A model generated the notes under the pieces. That model worked only from the letters and a program-made list of their open reading frames with translations. It ran no database searches and had not been told where the DNA came from. Below are positions 41,901 to 48,881 of a DNA stretch of 64,000 nucleotides, piece by piece. The translations under genes and the position numbers were made by a program. The number at the start of each line of letters is the position of its first letter. The stretch's first letter is position 1. This DNA is from Ascaris suum (taxonomy: Eukaryota; Nematoda; Chromadorea; Rhabditida; Ascarididae), in assembly GCA_013433145.1 (NCBI GenBank), contig CM024177.1:9202110-9266109 (forward strand), written 5' to 3'.

Positions 41901-44633
41901 ACGATTGTGTTAAAATTGACTTCAATAAATATGACAACATTCAACCATTTAAATTTTTGCCATAGAGCTTTGTTGATTTTTATTCTATGGGACTGCACAA
42001 AAATTATTCAATATCAGCGATCATTACGAAGCTCTTACCGAGGAATTTTTCAATAAATGTGACGTAATCTAAATTTTTTTTAAAGGAATTTTATGAGTTG
42101 CTATATTTGATGTTCTATTTTTAAATGTCATTTCAGGTTCATTTACATGCGGATCATGTAGTATTACGCGATGGTAAGGATTTCCGGTGTCCTAAGAAGC
42201 ATTGTGATAAAGTGTATCCAAATCGAGAGAATCTACGGTTACATATTGCTGCACACTATCATGGTGGAGGCGCAACACCAACGCCTGGTACGGCTAATTT
42301 CCTCTCATCGCTGCCGGAATGTCGTTCGGTTTTTTCAGTGGAATTGATTGTCCTGAGCATACGAACCACTTATTTATTGCACTTTCATATGGCTTCGCTC
42401 TAAGTAAATTGAACAACTATTTGAGGAAGTCTTAAGTACAATGTGACAACTTTTTAAAGCATGTAGAGAAGAAGTTTGAATCGTCTTACCTGTAATGATT
42501 TGGTGTAATTTCAGGGTAACATAATTTACCACTTTTATATTCTTTTTTGATTTCAACGAGAGAACGGTTGTAAAGAAATTTACTTAAGCAACTTCACATT
42601 AAAGCTGCTAAGAAGCGATATTCTTCTTTCCCGAGTCTTAGCTTTGTTCTGCGTAAATACTTAGCTTATTATGCTGCAGTTGAAAACAAGCGCTTTTTGA
42701 AAATTTGTTTATTACGATAAAATCAGATTTGTTGTGGTGGTTCCACATCAAAAAGTATCATATTTGAATGATGGATTGAAATTTTTTTTTTTAGAGGGAC
42801 GAGATGATGTGGAGAGTGCATTGACAGTGCTTGCGGATGGTAATGGTGATACTGTGGCCGCATTGCATCGTAAACTAACAGGCTCAAATTCAAGTCAACA
42901 TGCTAATTCGGCGCCTAATCACAGTCCAGATGTACCAGAGGAGTCACATACTCTCGCATGTCCTAAGGCGCTTTCCGATTCGCCGTTATCGAATTCTGAG
43001 GGAAATGCTGATTCGAGAATTTCCACTCCACCATTTGGGTATTTATTAGTGATTGCATCGATCTAATCATGTGGGTTGAATTAGCGTGATTTGCACTAAC
43101 TTATTTCGACATGAAAACGAAATAGCAATGCGTTATTGCTAATATCTGTTTAGTTTTTTATTTTTTTTTTTATTTTTGAATTTTTACTGTCGTTTTTTTT
43201 TGAGAAAAATTCCTTAAAGAGCAAAAAACGAGAAAAGGAGAGAGGAGAATCCTGAAGACTTTACAGTGTAAAAGAAATTCCTGTACGGATCCATATCGAT
43301 CATTCCTGTTCCCGCGAATGCACTCGAGGAACTATTTCGTTCTAGGAATACTTCAAGCTTTAAATGATTTGCATAATTTTATAATGTAGTTGTGCACAGT
43401 TATATATAATAGACATGCGTTTTATTACATTTTAATATACTCGTTTATATTTTAGTGCAATATTATTCGTAATATAACTGAAGAAAATTTTCTGAATTCG
43501 ACGGATGTTTCAAGAAGTAATATTTGTTTTAATCACTGAATAATAGTTTATGGTAGATCTCTGGTGATGGTTAATTTACCTATTTGCTTTGTCTTTACAA
43601 TAAAATAGAAAAGTCTTGCATAAGTATTACTTTCATAGCTATTACTAGTTTGAATGATGTTAATTATTGGGCATGTTTTAGCGCTGAAGTGGGAAAAAAT
43701 CCTCAAGGATCATCATCGAGTAAATCGATCGATGTCATGCATACGAGCAGCAGCAGTTCAATAAAGGATCTCACCTCGCAGGTAGATAGAGCTACCACTT
43801 GTTTTCTAGTTGGCTTTGAAACAATATTTTTACAGACGAGTTAAAAATGATCAAAAAATTACGTTTGCTGAGAAATATTATGAGGGTCATAAATATTATA
43901 GTCTTAAGTGAATGAGTTATTGAAAAAGATAAAAATTTTCCGAGTAATTTTAGAAGTTGAGTGATTTTAAATTGGAAGATAGAGAAGCATTGAGCATGTT
44001 CATTAAAGTATCTGGTAAAACCAACGTTACTCTGGCTAAAGCCGAATTTATGTGTAGTATTACAGTTTATTTCAGAGTTTTATAACTGGAGCTGTTGGCA
44101 TATACTAGTCCAATATTAATTACTCATATTCTGTGCTAATATTGCAAAGTCATTTTTCGTTATTAATTTGTAAGGTAGAGTCTGCGTTGTTTGTTACCTA
44201 TATAAGTGCGATAAATTTTATTTGTAGCTTAGTGGAGAACATTTTACTGCTTACATGGACATGGTCGTCAGTTTTTTTTTTAACCTTATGAATCACTCAT
44301 ATAAATGGCATTAATTTATTGACGAGTCATATACTGAAAATGTTCGAAATTTTCGTAGTATTTGCCTATGATTTACGTTTTATATAAAAAAATTTGAGAA
44401 TTTTATTTTAGATTCACCAAAAGTCGTGCATACAACAGCCGACAGCAACCGCCTCATCGACCGCACTGCCATGCGCTATATGTGGTTTATGCTTTTCGGA
44501 TGCGTTCGTTTTGCAGCAACATTGGCTATCACATGTGTGCGATCGACCACACGTTTGCAAACTTTGCGATGCGGGCTTCACAACCGTTGACGCATTAAAT
44601 GCGCATACGCTTACACATCAAAATGTTAGCTAG
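15289..44633 (+). CDS. sma-9: Schnurri/HIVEP-family zinc-finger transcription cofactor (SMA-9 type), spliced gene of about 26 exons
   Basis: This is the whole gene; exons are listed separately. In flies and C. elegans the family works in the nucleus as a Smad partner in BMP/DBL-1 signalling (known of the family). My model joins 26 exons in consistent phase (4767 bases, about 1588 aa). The N-terminal 440 residues are rich in Q, A and P, with seven prolines and a poly-Q run. A C2HC finger lies near residues 332-354. The diagnostic finger pair is at about 758-812: finger one contains [13 protein letters not shown] and finger two [10 protein letters not shown] with H-x5-H spacing, which is the Schnurri/HIVEP signature. 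More fingers lie at about 1002-1058 (two), 1089-1113 (one), 1337-1390 (two) and 1536-1584 (two, at the C-terminus). ATG 15289 follows an acceptor by three bases, so SL trans-splicing or an upstream exon are both possible. Some splice choices (exons 4, 7, 15, 19) are uncertain and small exons may be missed, but family identity is firm. Confidence 0.9.
16336..16374. repeat. (GA)n microsatellite, sma-9 intron 1
   Basis: GA repeat grading into GAGT/GAGA. Confidence 0.9.
17145..17164 (+). repeat. G20 homopolymer tract
   Basis: Longest of many G/C homopolymers in the window. Two others, 16687-16700 (G14) and 17513-17525 (G13), lie in the same sma-9 intron upstream of exon 2. Confidence 0.95.
17592..17903 (+). 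CDS. sma-9: sma-9 exon 2 (Q/P/A-rich)
   Basis: Opens [16 protein letters not shown] after TTTTAG and ends in four glutamines before gtctgt. It encodes 104 residues rich in Q, A and L, with seven consecutive prolines in the middle. Glutamine/alanine-rich N-termini are known from C. elegans SMA-9. Phase 0 on both sides. Some glutamines use mixed CAA/CAG codons, so the tract is not a simple microsatellite. Confidence 0.85.
18846..18882 (+). repeat. Poly-C tract
   Basis: C12-A-C8-A-C4-type run in sma-9 intron 2. Similar G/C tracts lie at 23516-23527 and 28479-28492. Confidence 0.9.
19333..19740 (+). repeat. (TTA)n microsatellite with a long degenerate tail
   Basis: A pure (TTA)n run (about 19335-19384) grades into 350 bases of TTATTAT/ATCACTA/ACTAC-rich sequence with no other composition, apparently an old, mutated expansion. 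Intronic (sma-9 intron 2). Confidence 0.8.
21187..21304 (+). CDS. sma-9: sma-9 exon 3 (Q/L-rich)
   Basis: Opens [20 protein letters not shown] after TTTGCAG and ends SQ+1 base at caagGTAAAT. Composition continues exon 2. Phase 0 in, 1 out. Further small exons between exons 2 and 3 (3.3 kb apart) cannot be excluded. Confidence 0.82.
21305..24684. other. sma-9 intron 3
   Basis: 3.4 kb with (TA)n and C/G tracts. A frame just before exon 4 (about 24477-24665) reads [20 protein letters not shown] and looks protein-like, but closes at a stop before exon 4. Unassigned. Confidence 0.55.
22275..22356. repeat. (TA)n microsatellite, about 82 bases, sma-9 intron 3
   Basis: Alternating TA; intronic. Confidence 0.97.
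24685..24792 (+). CDS. sma-9: sma-9 exon 4
   Basis: Reads [20 protein letters not shown] and continues [15 protein letters not shown]. Two overlapping acceptors (…TTGTAG at 24684 or …TAG at 24687) keep the same frame and differ by one codon. The donor gtgcta at 24793 is weak, but the phase (1 in, 1 out) fits both neighbours. If it is not used, the frame runs on to a stop at 24942. Confidence 0.7.
25559..25774 (+). CDS. sma-9: sma-9 exon 5
   Basis: Coding-like frame with [20 protein letters not shown] and then [20 protein letters not shown]. The acceptor is taken as GACTATAG at 25558, because earlier acceptors meet in-frame stops. The donor CCCG|gttaga gives phase 1. An earlier donor at CGACAG|gtggga is possible but would break phase with exon 6. 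Confidence 0.75.
26400..26610 (+). CDS. sma-9: sma-9 exon 6 (C2HC zinc finger)
   Basis: Acceptor TTTTTGCAG at 26399, donor CAG|gtgagc at 26611. The last third encodes a C-x2-C-x12-H-x3-C finger (CNYCQLKF…LDGHETRC). A single C2HC finger upstream of the paired fingers is reminiscent of the isolated C2HC finger in the vertebrate HIVEP proteins; I infer equivalence only from layout. Confidence 0.88.
27021..27270 (+). CDS. sma-9: sma-9 exon 7 (poly-glutamine)
   Basis: Encodes RAEVLHGQ, a run of about 15 glutamines, then a Ser/Pro/Ala stretch and a basic patch [14 protein letters not shown], with more lysines near ASTSKAPKL, which could act in nuclear import (inference). The start is uncertain: acceptors at 27011 (…TAAG) and 27020 (…TTTAG) are both in frame. 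Donor TTG|gtgatt. Confidence 0.75.
27741..27941 (+). CDS. sma-9: sma-9 exon 8
   Basis: Phase 0/0 exon between AATATAG and ACG|gtaggt. Reads [20 protein letters not shown] … [18 protein letters not shown]. Serine/threonine/alanine-rich linker with no recognised domain. Confidence 0.82.
28910..29104 (+). CDS. sma-9: sma-9 exon 9 (conserved linker)
   Basis: Phase 0/0 exon between GTTACAG and CAA|gtaagt. It contains [20 protein letters not shown] followed by SMYSNWPQ. The PQPMFV…MYSNW stretch is, from memory, a conserved non-finger block of the Schnurri/HIVEP family; an alignment would settle this. Confidence 0.85.
30875..31039 (+). CDS. sma-9: sma-9 exon 10 (conserved linker)
   Basis: Phase 0/0 exon between TTTTACAG and AAG|gtagag. 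Encodes [20 protein letters not shown] … [20 protein letters not shown]. It directly continues the exon 9 block and probably belongs to the same conserved region ahead of the finger pair. Confidence 0.85.
31828..32093 (+). CDS. sma-9: sma-9 exon 11 (S/T/A-rich linker)
   Basis: Follows AATTTCAG and opens [21 protein letters not shown] Ser/Thr/Ala/Val-rich linker follows. The donor at TCAAAAAA|gttatc is non-ideal but gives exactly the phase 2 that exon 12 needs. Read-through would stop at 32158. Confidence 0.78.
32556..32750 (+). CDS. sma-9: sma-9 exon 12 (first finger of the Schnurri signature pair)
   Basis: Acceptor TTTTTCAG, donor AAA|gtaagc. Ends with the C2H2 finger [20 protein letters not shown], nearly identical in its core to the C-terminal finger pair of HIVEP/Schnurri proteins. 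A Gly/Arg-rich RGRGRGR segment lies just before the finger. The finger is split by the intron after LK. Confidence 0.95.
33200..33424 (+). CDS. sma-9: sma-9 exon 13 (second finger of the signature pair, acidic tail)
   Basis: Completes finger one (SHTDIRPF linker) and encodes [20 protein letters not shown] with the family's H-x5-H ending. An acidic Ser/Asp-rich stretch follows (VESDSDHDR … LLSDDEG), matching the acidic region that follows this pair in the family. Acceptor TTTATAG, donor GG|gtaagc. Confidence 0.95.
33431..33505 (+). repeat. 40-base direct duplication just after the exon 13 donor
   Basis: AGGCATCTTTCATGTTTGCG … is followed by a second diverged unit, AGGCACCTTCCATGTTCGTT …, with a third partial unit after it. 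Intronic, starting six bases after the donor. Confidence 0.65.
33905..33981 (+). CDS. sma-9: sma-9 exon 14 (acidic linker)
   Basis: Small 77-base exon after [34 protein letters not shown], continuing the acidic run of exon 13. Phase 2 in, 1 out at CAAG|gttcat. The donor is moderate; a stop (TAG) follows within nine bases, so a read-through form would be truncated after the signature pair. Confidence 0.8.
34677..34861 (+). CDS. sma-9: sma-9 exon 15
   Basis: Opens [20 protein letters not shown] after ATTGTAG and runs through [20 protein letters not shown]. The 3' end is ambiguous. AAG|gttagc at 34862 and TCG|gtccaa at 34889 both give phase 0 for exon 16. The strongest-looking donor, gtaagt at 34981, gives the wrong phase. 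The optional segment reads VSDRFAVES. Confidence 0.75.
35259..35429 (+). CDS. sma-9: sma-9 exon 16 (acidic/serine linker)
   Basis: Acceptor ATTTCCAG, donor GAG|gtaagt, phase 0/0. Reads [20 protein letters not shown] … [20 protein letters not shown]. Several SP/TP dipeptides could be phosphorylation sites (inference). No domain. Confidence 0.85.
35716..35938 (+). CDS. sma-9: sma-9 exon 17 (two C2H2 fingers)
   Basis: Encodes [20 protein letters not shown] (C-x2-C-x12-H-x3-H) and, ten residues later, [20 protein letters not shown] ending in H (C-x2-C-x12-H-x4-H). Acceptor TTTCTAG; donor GCCG|gtatga gives phase 1. A read-through frame stops at 36013. Confidence 0.92.
35939..37982. other. sma-9 intron 17
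   Basis: 2 kb, AT-rich. Only the promoter-like stretch at 37380-37565 stands out. Confidence 0.6.
37380..37565 (+). promoter_or_regulatory. Possible internal sma-9 promoter in intron 17
   Basis: A pyrimidine-rich tract (CTCTTTCTCTC, CTCTCTCTATCTC) is followed by TGACGTCA at 37511-37518 and TTCACGTGCG near 37548. It is about 450 bases before exon 18. Transcripts from here would encode only the C-terminal five fingers. Confidence 0.3.
37983..38231 (+). CDS. sma-9: sma-9 exon 18 (single C2H2 finger)
   Basis: After TTTTGCAG: finger [20 protein letters not shown] with H-x5-H, then [17 protein letters not shown]. The HLRSK-x-H-x-MKLE pattern is typical of Schnurri-type third-finger blocks (recognition, not alignment). 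Phase 1 in and out, donor G|gtgagg. Confidence 0.92.
38570..38857 (-). CDS. Unidentified protein-like antisense frame in sma-9 intron 18
   Basis: An open minus-strand frame runs about 95 codons to a TAA at 38570. Readable stretches are [20 protein letters not shown], then [20 protein letters not shown] and [18 protein letters not shown]; the end is lysine-rich. Amino-acid balance and codon use are far better than in neighbouring intron DNA. An acceptor-like ACACTTAG lies at its upstream end, beside the (TA)n tract. It could be a terminal exon of a nested gene or a 5'-truncated retrocopy. I do not recognise the family. Confidence 0.35.
   Translation of the reverse strand, partial: RFNELAKRYLLLKGQIHRTGHAIEAKTALTKHAERKEKDVLFDFTPYNWPVAVFRSFNKIRCRKKKLKQENYKKLDCHKKIQIAPKSSDVAHLSI
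38863..38966. repeat. (TA)n microsatellite with interruptions, sma-9 intron 18
   Basis: Alternating TA with two small interruptions, about 110 bases before exon 19 and abutting the antisense frame at 38570-38857. Confidence 0.97.
39080..39294 (+). CDS. sma-9: sma-9 exon 19 (Ser/Pro-rich linker), 3' end ambiguous
   Basis: After [28 protein letters not shown] … [23 protein letters not shown]|gttcgt at 39295 gives phase 0 and joins exon 20. A better-looking donor, ATTG|gtaaac at 39359, gives phase 1, which fits a further open segment at 39608 ([19 protein letters not shown]) but not exon 20. Alternative splicing is possible. Confidence 0.75.
39608..39658 (+). CDS. Candidate alternative sma-9 exon
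   Basis: After TTGTTAG an open stretch reads [19 protein letters not shown]. It is phase-compatible with the long form of exon 19 (donor 39359). Donor CGC|gtagaa at 39659 leaves phase 1, and no matching downstream exon was found; otherwise it meets TGA at 39676. It may be an alternative 3' end or chance. Confidence 0.3.
39934..40056 (+). CDS. sma-9: sma-9 exon 20
   Basis: Acceptor CTCGTGCAG, donor TTA|gtatgt. In phase 0 it reads [20 protein letters not shown] and ends [15 protein letters not shown] second frame is also open across almost the whole exon ([20 protein letters not shown] …), closing at TAG on the donor. Phase 0 is preferred because it joins both neighbours. Confidence 0.8.
40643..40718 (+). 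CDS. sma-9: sma-9 exon 21
   Basis: 76-base exon between TTTTCAG and AATG|gtatga: [25 protein letters not shown]. The ANRFAVDSS phrase resembles the SDRFAVES segment in the optional part of exon 15. Phase 0 in, 1 out. Confidence 0.85.
41165..41331 (+). CDS. sma-9: sma-9 exon 22 (first half of a C2H2 finger)
   Basis: After AATTCAG: Gly/Ser-rich ([20 protein letters not shown]), then the start of a finger, [16 protein letters not shown], split by the intron at CAG|gttcaa. Phase 1 in, 0 out. Confidence 0.88.
42137..42287 (+). CDS. sma-9: sma-9 exon 23 (two C2H2 fingers completed)
   Basis: After ATTTCAG: completes the exon 22 finger (VHLHADH, H-x4-H), then a C-x4-C-x12-H-x3-H finger, [25 protein letters not shown]. 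The four-residue C-x4-C spacing differs from the other fingers. A Gly/Thr/Pro linker follows; donor G|gtacgg. Confidence 0.9.
42795..43038 (+). CDS. sma-9: sma-9 exon 24 (linker)
   Basis: After a T-rich tract ending [25 protein letters not shown] … then Ser/Asn/Pro-rich sequence to RISTPPFG. Phase 1 in, 2 out (GG|gtattt). It connects the middle finger pair to the C-terminal pair and has no recognised domain. Confidence 0.85.
43682..43781 (+). CDS. sma-9: sma-9 exon 25 (serine-rich linker)
   Basis: 100-base exon after [27 protein letters not shown] then [13 protein letters not shown], ending CAG|gtagat. Phase 2 in, 0 out. Confidence 0.85.
44412..44633 (+). CDS. sma-9: sma-9 exon 26 (C-terminal finger pair and stop)
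   Basis: After TATTTTAG: two adjacent C2H2 fingers, [20 protein letters not shown] followed by [20 protein letters not shown], joined by the short linker HVCDRPH. Ends HQNVS, then TAG. C-terminal fingers close to the stop are consistent with SMA-9/Schnurri architecture. Confidence 0.93.
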   Translation: MHQKSCIQQPTATASSTALPCAICGLCFSDAFVLQQHWLSHVCDRPHVCKLCDAGFTTVDALNAHTLTHQNVS

Positions 44634-44732
44634 TTCTCATTTCATGTATTAAAATATCATAAAAACGATTCAAGATAAGATGTTCTTTTTTTTTCTTCAG
44701 TATAATTTTACTTTGAATTCGTCGAAGATATG

Positions 44733-44738
44733 AATAAA
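44733..44738 (+). terminator. Likely sma-9 polyadenylation signal AATAAA
   Basis: Canonical AATAAA 100 bases after the sma-9 stop codon. It implies a short 3'UTR of about 120 bases, usual for nematodes. Confidence 0.65.
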
Positions 44739-45675
44739 ATTCCTCGAAAAATTTTTGATGCAATTCAAGGATGAAATATGAATGCTATGAATGAACTTTT
44801 TTAATATTTAAATATTAGGTTTTAGCTGGTAGATTATTTATCTTCTTGTTCGATATTTATTTAATTTTCAGCAAGCTAACTTCCTGTTTTGTATTTGAAT
44901 AGCTTAGAGTTAGCGTAATTGCGCGAACTCGAAAAGCACTTGCTAATAATGGCCTATATGATGTGTTAGATTGGGCAAGGAAATGTCTTATTATAACATA
45001 TTTTTTTGTCATTTACACCACATAGCAGTTAATAGTAAAGTGTGGTAAACAGTAATGCTTACTACCGATATATAAGGGTGATTTTATTTGATAGTATGGA
45101 ACAGTATAGTTTTGAATAGTTTTAAAATGATATGAGCTTTCGATCATTGATGCCCAAAGCGATGATCCTCCATTTTTTGCAAACGTCACGAGAGGAAGGG
45201 GAGGAAGAGGAACATGAGGGAAAAAGAATGTTCTATGCTTGGAAAATCGATTCTATGACATAAACGATCTTTACTAATGCACACCAGATGCCATATTCAT
45301 AGCGGCTCTTCAACCGTTTTTTGCCTTTTGCTTCATCCGATTTGCCAAATAAAAGTAGCAATTGCATTTACAAAGATTCATTCATTTAATTAAGCGTATA
45401 TCTTCCAAATATAACTAAAAATGAGATTGTTTGGGCGATTGACAATGTGCTTTTAATATTCGATGCAATGAAAATTCGTGAAAAATTTAAGCATATGTGG
45501 GTGAATTTGTAGAATAATCGGAACAAACTTGATTGAAAAAGCAACCAAGAAAGTGCAGACGGTTGGTGCGTTCATAGTGGATCAATCAACTTTAGAAATA
45601 ATTAATACGAAAAGTTGAATGGAGACAAATTAACGCATTTAAACAGAGGGCCACACGTGATTGAATAGTAAATCC

Positions 45676-45695
45676 GATCACCGTTTGCGGTGATC
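45676..45695. other. Perfect 8-bp hairpin downstream of sma-9
   Basis: GATCACCG-TTTG-CGGTGATC, 20 bases. About 1 kb past the sma-9 polyadenylation signal, with no gene nearby. Confidence 0.7.
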
Positions 45696-46078
45696 AACAA
45701 AATTTGTGGAATCTATAAAATTGCACATCCGATCGATTGATTAAGTCCATATGATAAGAACTGTTGTGAAGTGCTATGCAGTATTGAAGAACACGCGTTA
45801 AGTGAAGAATCATTAAGCTCTACGCCGAATATTAAATCTAATCGATCAAATTTCGTGTTTTACAAATTTCAACAGCTGTATTAATTAAATATTTTTGCGA
45901 TTAAATTTTTCATCATTTCCTTGCAATTGTTCACGTGATAATTGATATCGGTTGAAGTGTTTTCGCTTAACTACCGTCGAAATTGTTATTTATTAAATAA
46001 AAATTTTTTCAATATTCTCAATTATAAGACATACTCGAAATGCGAAGTCTTCTCATGTTATAAGTCGGCAATATAAAG

Positions 46079-46160
46079 GCAACCGTAACGACGGGGGGGG
46101 GGGGGGGAGGTGGGTACAAAAGCAACCGTAATGACTCGGGGGGGGGGGGGAGGTTGGGGG
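46079..46160 (+). repeat. Duplicated unit carrying two poly-G tracts
   Basis: GCAACCGTAACGAC + G15 + AGGTGGG is followed by GCAACCGTAATGACTC + G13 + AGGTTGGGGG. This is a tandem duplication of about 42 bases in which the G tract itself was copied. Confidence 0.85.
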
Positions 46161-48046
46161 AGATATTTAATTTGAAAGTTCCCGACGAATCGCCATAGCA
46201 TTATCCAGTTGTGACTTTTATGTGGATCGTCTTCATGTTCTTGATTGACGAAGAAGTTGTTTTATTATGATTATGGAAGAGTCTTATTTATTGACGGTAT
46301 TTAATTATAGAATTTGAAAACAAATAGGCCGAATATTTTACGTGAGAATCCAAAAAAATTTTTAACGAATCAGAAACAACGAGAACGTTTAAGAAATTGT
46401 TCAGCATTTCTAGTAAGATTTTTCACTAATTTTTTATTTTCTTATTGCGAGTAAAATCCTTATTTACATTTATTTATTAGTCTGATTTATTGGATACGTT
46501 ATCGAATCTTTTTTTATTAATTTTTAATAATTCACGAAACTAAATGGTCTAATAAATGGAATACGCATATATTTTGCCACTTTTTTTCCACACGTTTTTT
46601 TTTTTCATTTTCTAAATATTCATTCAAATTTCTTTCTTCATCATCATCGAATACGTTGAATATAATTTACAGATGCAACGATAGCGATGAGAGCATCTAG
46701 TCGCTAAGAGGAAGAAAGCATGGCGACGGAAAAGTTATTATCTCATTGCACGGATGTTGAAGAGGAAAAAACGGTCGGTTCTTATGCGGGATTATTTTGC
46801 TTTTTTTTTTATAAATTGTATTGTGATGACTTTTGAAAATTTATTATATTTTTGTGTTTCCTTATTTGTAAAGGTTTTCCCAGTTTGGAACTCATTTTGT
46901 ATATATATACATATTTTTGCTCATTGTTTTCTTCTTTTTTTTTTGTCGTTATTATTTCTGTCAGGTTTTTTTCTCATGTTTATTCATTGCCTAAGCAATC
47001 AGCTAATATTATCGTTGAAGCTGTTAAAAAAAAGCACATTGCCTCGTTCTATTTGTTGGATTGTATCGTATTACACATATAAATACTATTTAATAAATAA
47101 CACTCAGTAATTTATGTGGTAAATAATTTCTGCGAAGTTCTAATGCATAATTACTGATCGCTACACCTTCCATGAGTAGAGATTTGTGGGGTTTTTTTTT
47201 TCTTTTTAATTTGTACGGATCCATTCGAAAATTCATTCAGTTGCCATTTTGTGATGAGTTGGACTTAAAATACCCAAACACACGAGGTGATCAGTTTTCC
47301 AGCAGGTCGTATCGACCATTGTTACCTGTAATTACGCGTGATCATTGTTACTTTACCTGCAATCGTTGTTACGGATAGCGTATAGCAGCATTTTAAATTT
47401 CTGGTTTAGTTGGAGTTATCAACCTAGCGGATGCTATCGGAAGGTTGGAGGAGGGTGTATGATTCAACGCCGGCGATTTTTTTTTTTAAAGAATTGTTTA
47501 TGCAACGTAGAGTTTTCCTAACATGAAGCGAAAACATGAAAATTTCAAATATCATACGGATAAGTTTCATTTATATATGTGGCACATATCTCAGTTCAAA
47601 TCTATCTTAAATTGTAGAAGTCTTCCAATATAAACTTTATTTATATTCTAAGCGAAATAGAAATATAAAATATAAAAAAGGTTTTTTTTTAAAAAAATTT
47701 CTGAGGAAGTCATCATAAGAGACCTAATTGTTATACAACTTTTGATTAATCGCTATTATTAAGCGAATCTTTTTTCCCGACAAAATTTAATTGAAGTGAG
47801 TATTTACTAGATGAAATTATAGCATTAATAAAAATATATGGATGTGTCGAAAAGGAAGAAACATCTATACAAATGTTACAACAAATGGAATCTCGTAAAA
47901 ACATTTCACCACTTCGGCGCTTTATTGTATTGATTTCTAGGAGAATTTTCAAAAAAAAATGCTTTGTGATATGAAATCGGCCTTATTGGGACGAGGGCGG
48001 TTGAGCAAGTCGGAAATCCTCATCTGATGGAACAGCGATGAATTTA

Positions 48047-48115
48047 CTCGTCGGTATCCGACGTGCAGAAGACAAGCCCAAGCTTTAGCCTTCACATTAA
48101 CTTATAACTATATTT
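48047..48115 (+). repeat. Dispersed repeat, copy 2
   Basis: Second copy of the element at 2097-2165, in the same orientation: GGTATCCGACGTGCAGAAGA … ACTTATAACTATAT. Confidence 0.65.
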
Positions 48116-48653
48116 TACGAAATATAGCCGTTGAATGGATGTTATAGTAACATTTCTATAATTGGTAATAAGGAGTAATGAACATATTACTATATGGTAT
48201 GGGCAACTTTTCATGTCGTTGCTGCTGCTTATTAAAACAAATTGAGAAGCGTGCCGCGTGAACAGATATGGTATGAGTTTTTGAATGCCATCCAACTGGC
48301 TAAACGTTTTGATAAGTTATCACAAGAAATATAAAAAAAAGGAAATTTTGGCGAAGTAAATTTGCAGAAGCGCATTAGAACTAGCCGCATTATTTCCGCC
48401 TAAAAAAAAATTTTTGTGTTGTTCAACTCATCGTCAGCAGCAAAATTGTCAACATTTTATGCTGAGAAACGCATGGAGTCGGGCATTTTAAAGGGTTTCT
48501 TACCGGAAGGAAATCAATGAAAATTCGAATATTCTGGATGAAACTGGATATTAGAAACTGCTGATTTATCGAGCGAAAAATAACATTGAAAAGCTTCTAT
48601 GAGAATTGCGAAGGTTGATGGAAGTAGATCCAATGTGAATTTAGGTCCAGGTA

Positions 48654-48881
48654 CATGAAAATGTGAAGACAGATCAAAGTAGATCAGAATATGAAGGTAG
48701 GTCAAAGTAGATCAAGATGTGAAGGCACATCAAAGTCAGATCAAAATGTTAAAGAGATCAGAAGGTGCATCAAAATGTAAGGGAGAGAAAGTATCAAAAT
48801 AGATCAAAATGTGAAGGTACATCAAAGTGGATCAAAATGTGCAGGCACATCAAAGTGGATCAAAATGCGAATGTAGATCAA
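48654..48881 (+). repeat. Minisatellite with GATCAAAATGTGAAGG-like units
   Basis: About seven imperfect tandem units of 28-34 bases built on GATCAAAATGTGAAGGCACA plus TCAAAGTG. Some units are truncated or changed. The chance reading frame through it gives repeated SKWIKM-like peptides and is not a gene. Confidence 0.8.

Noticed and set aside
46720..46836. Short frame MATEKLLSHCTDVEEEKT … just upstream of a T-rich stretch
   Set aside because: The first 18 codons look reasonable, but the rest is a poly-T translation and no matching exon was found.
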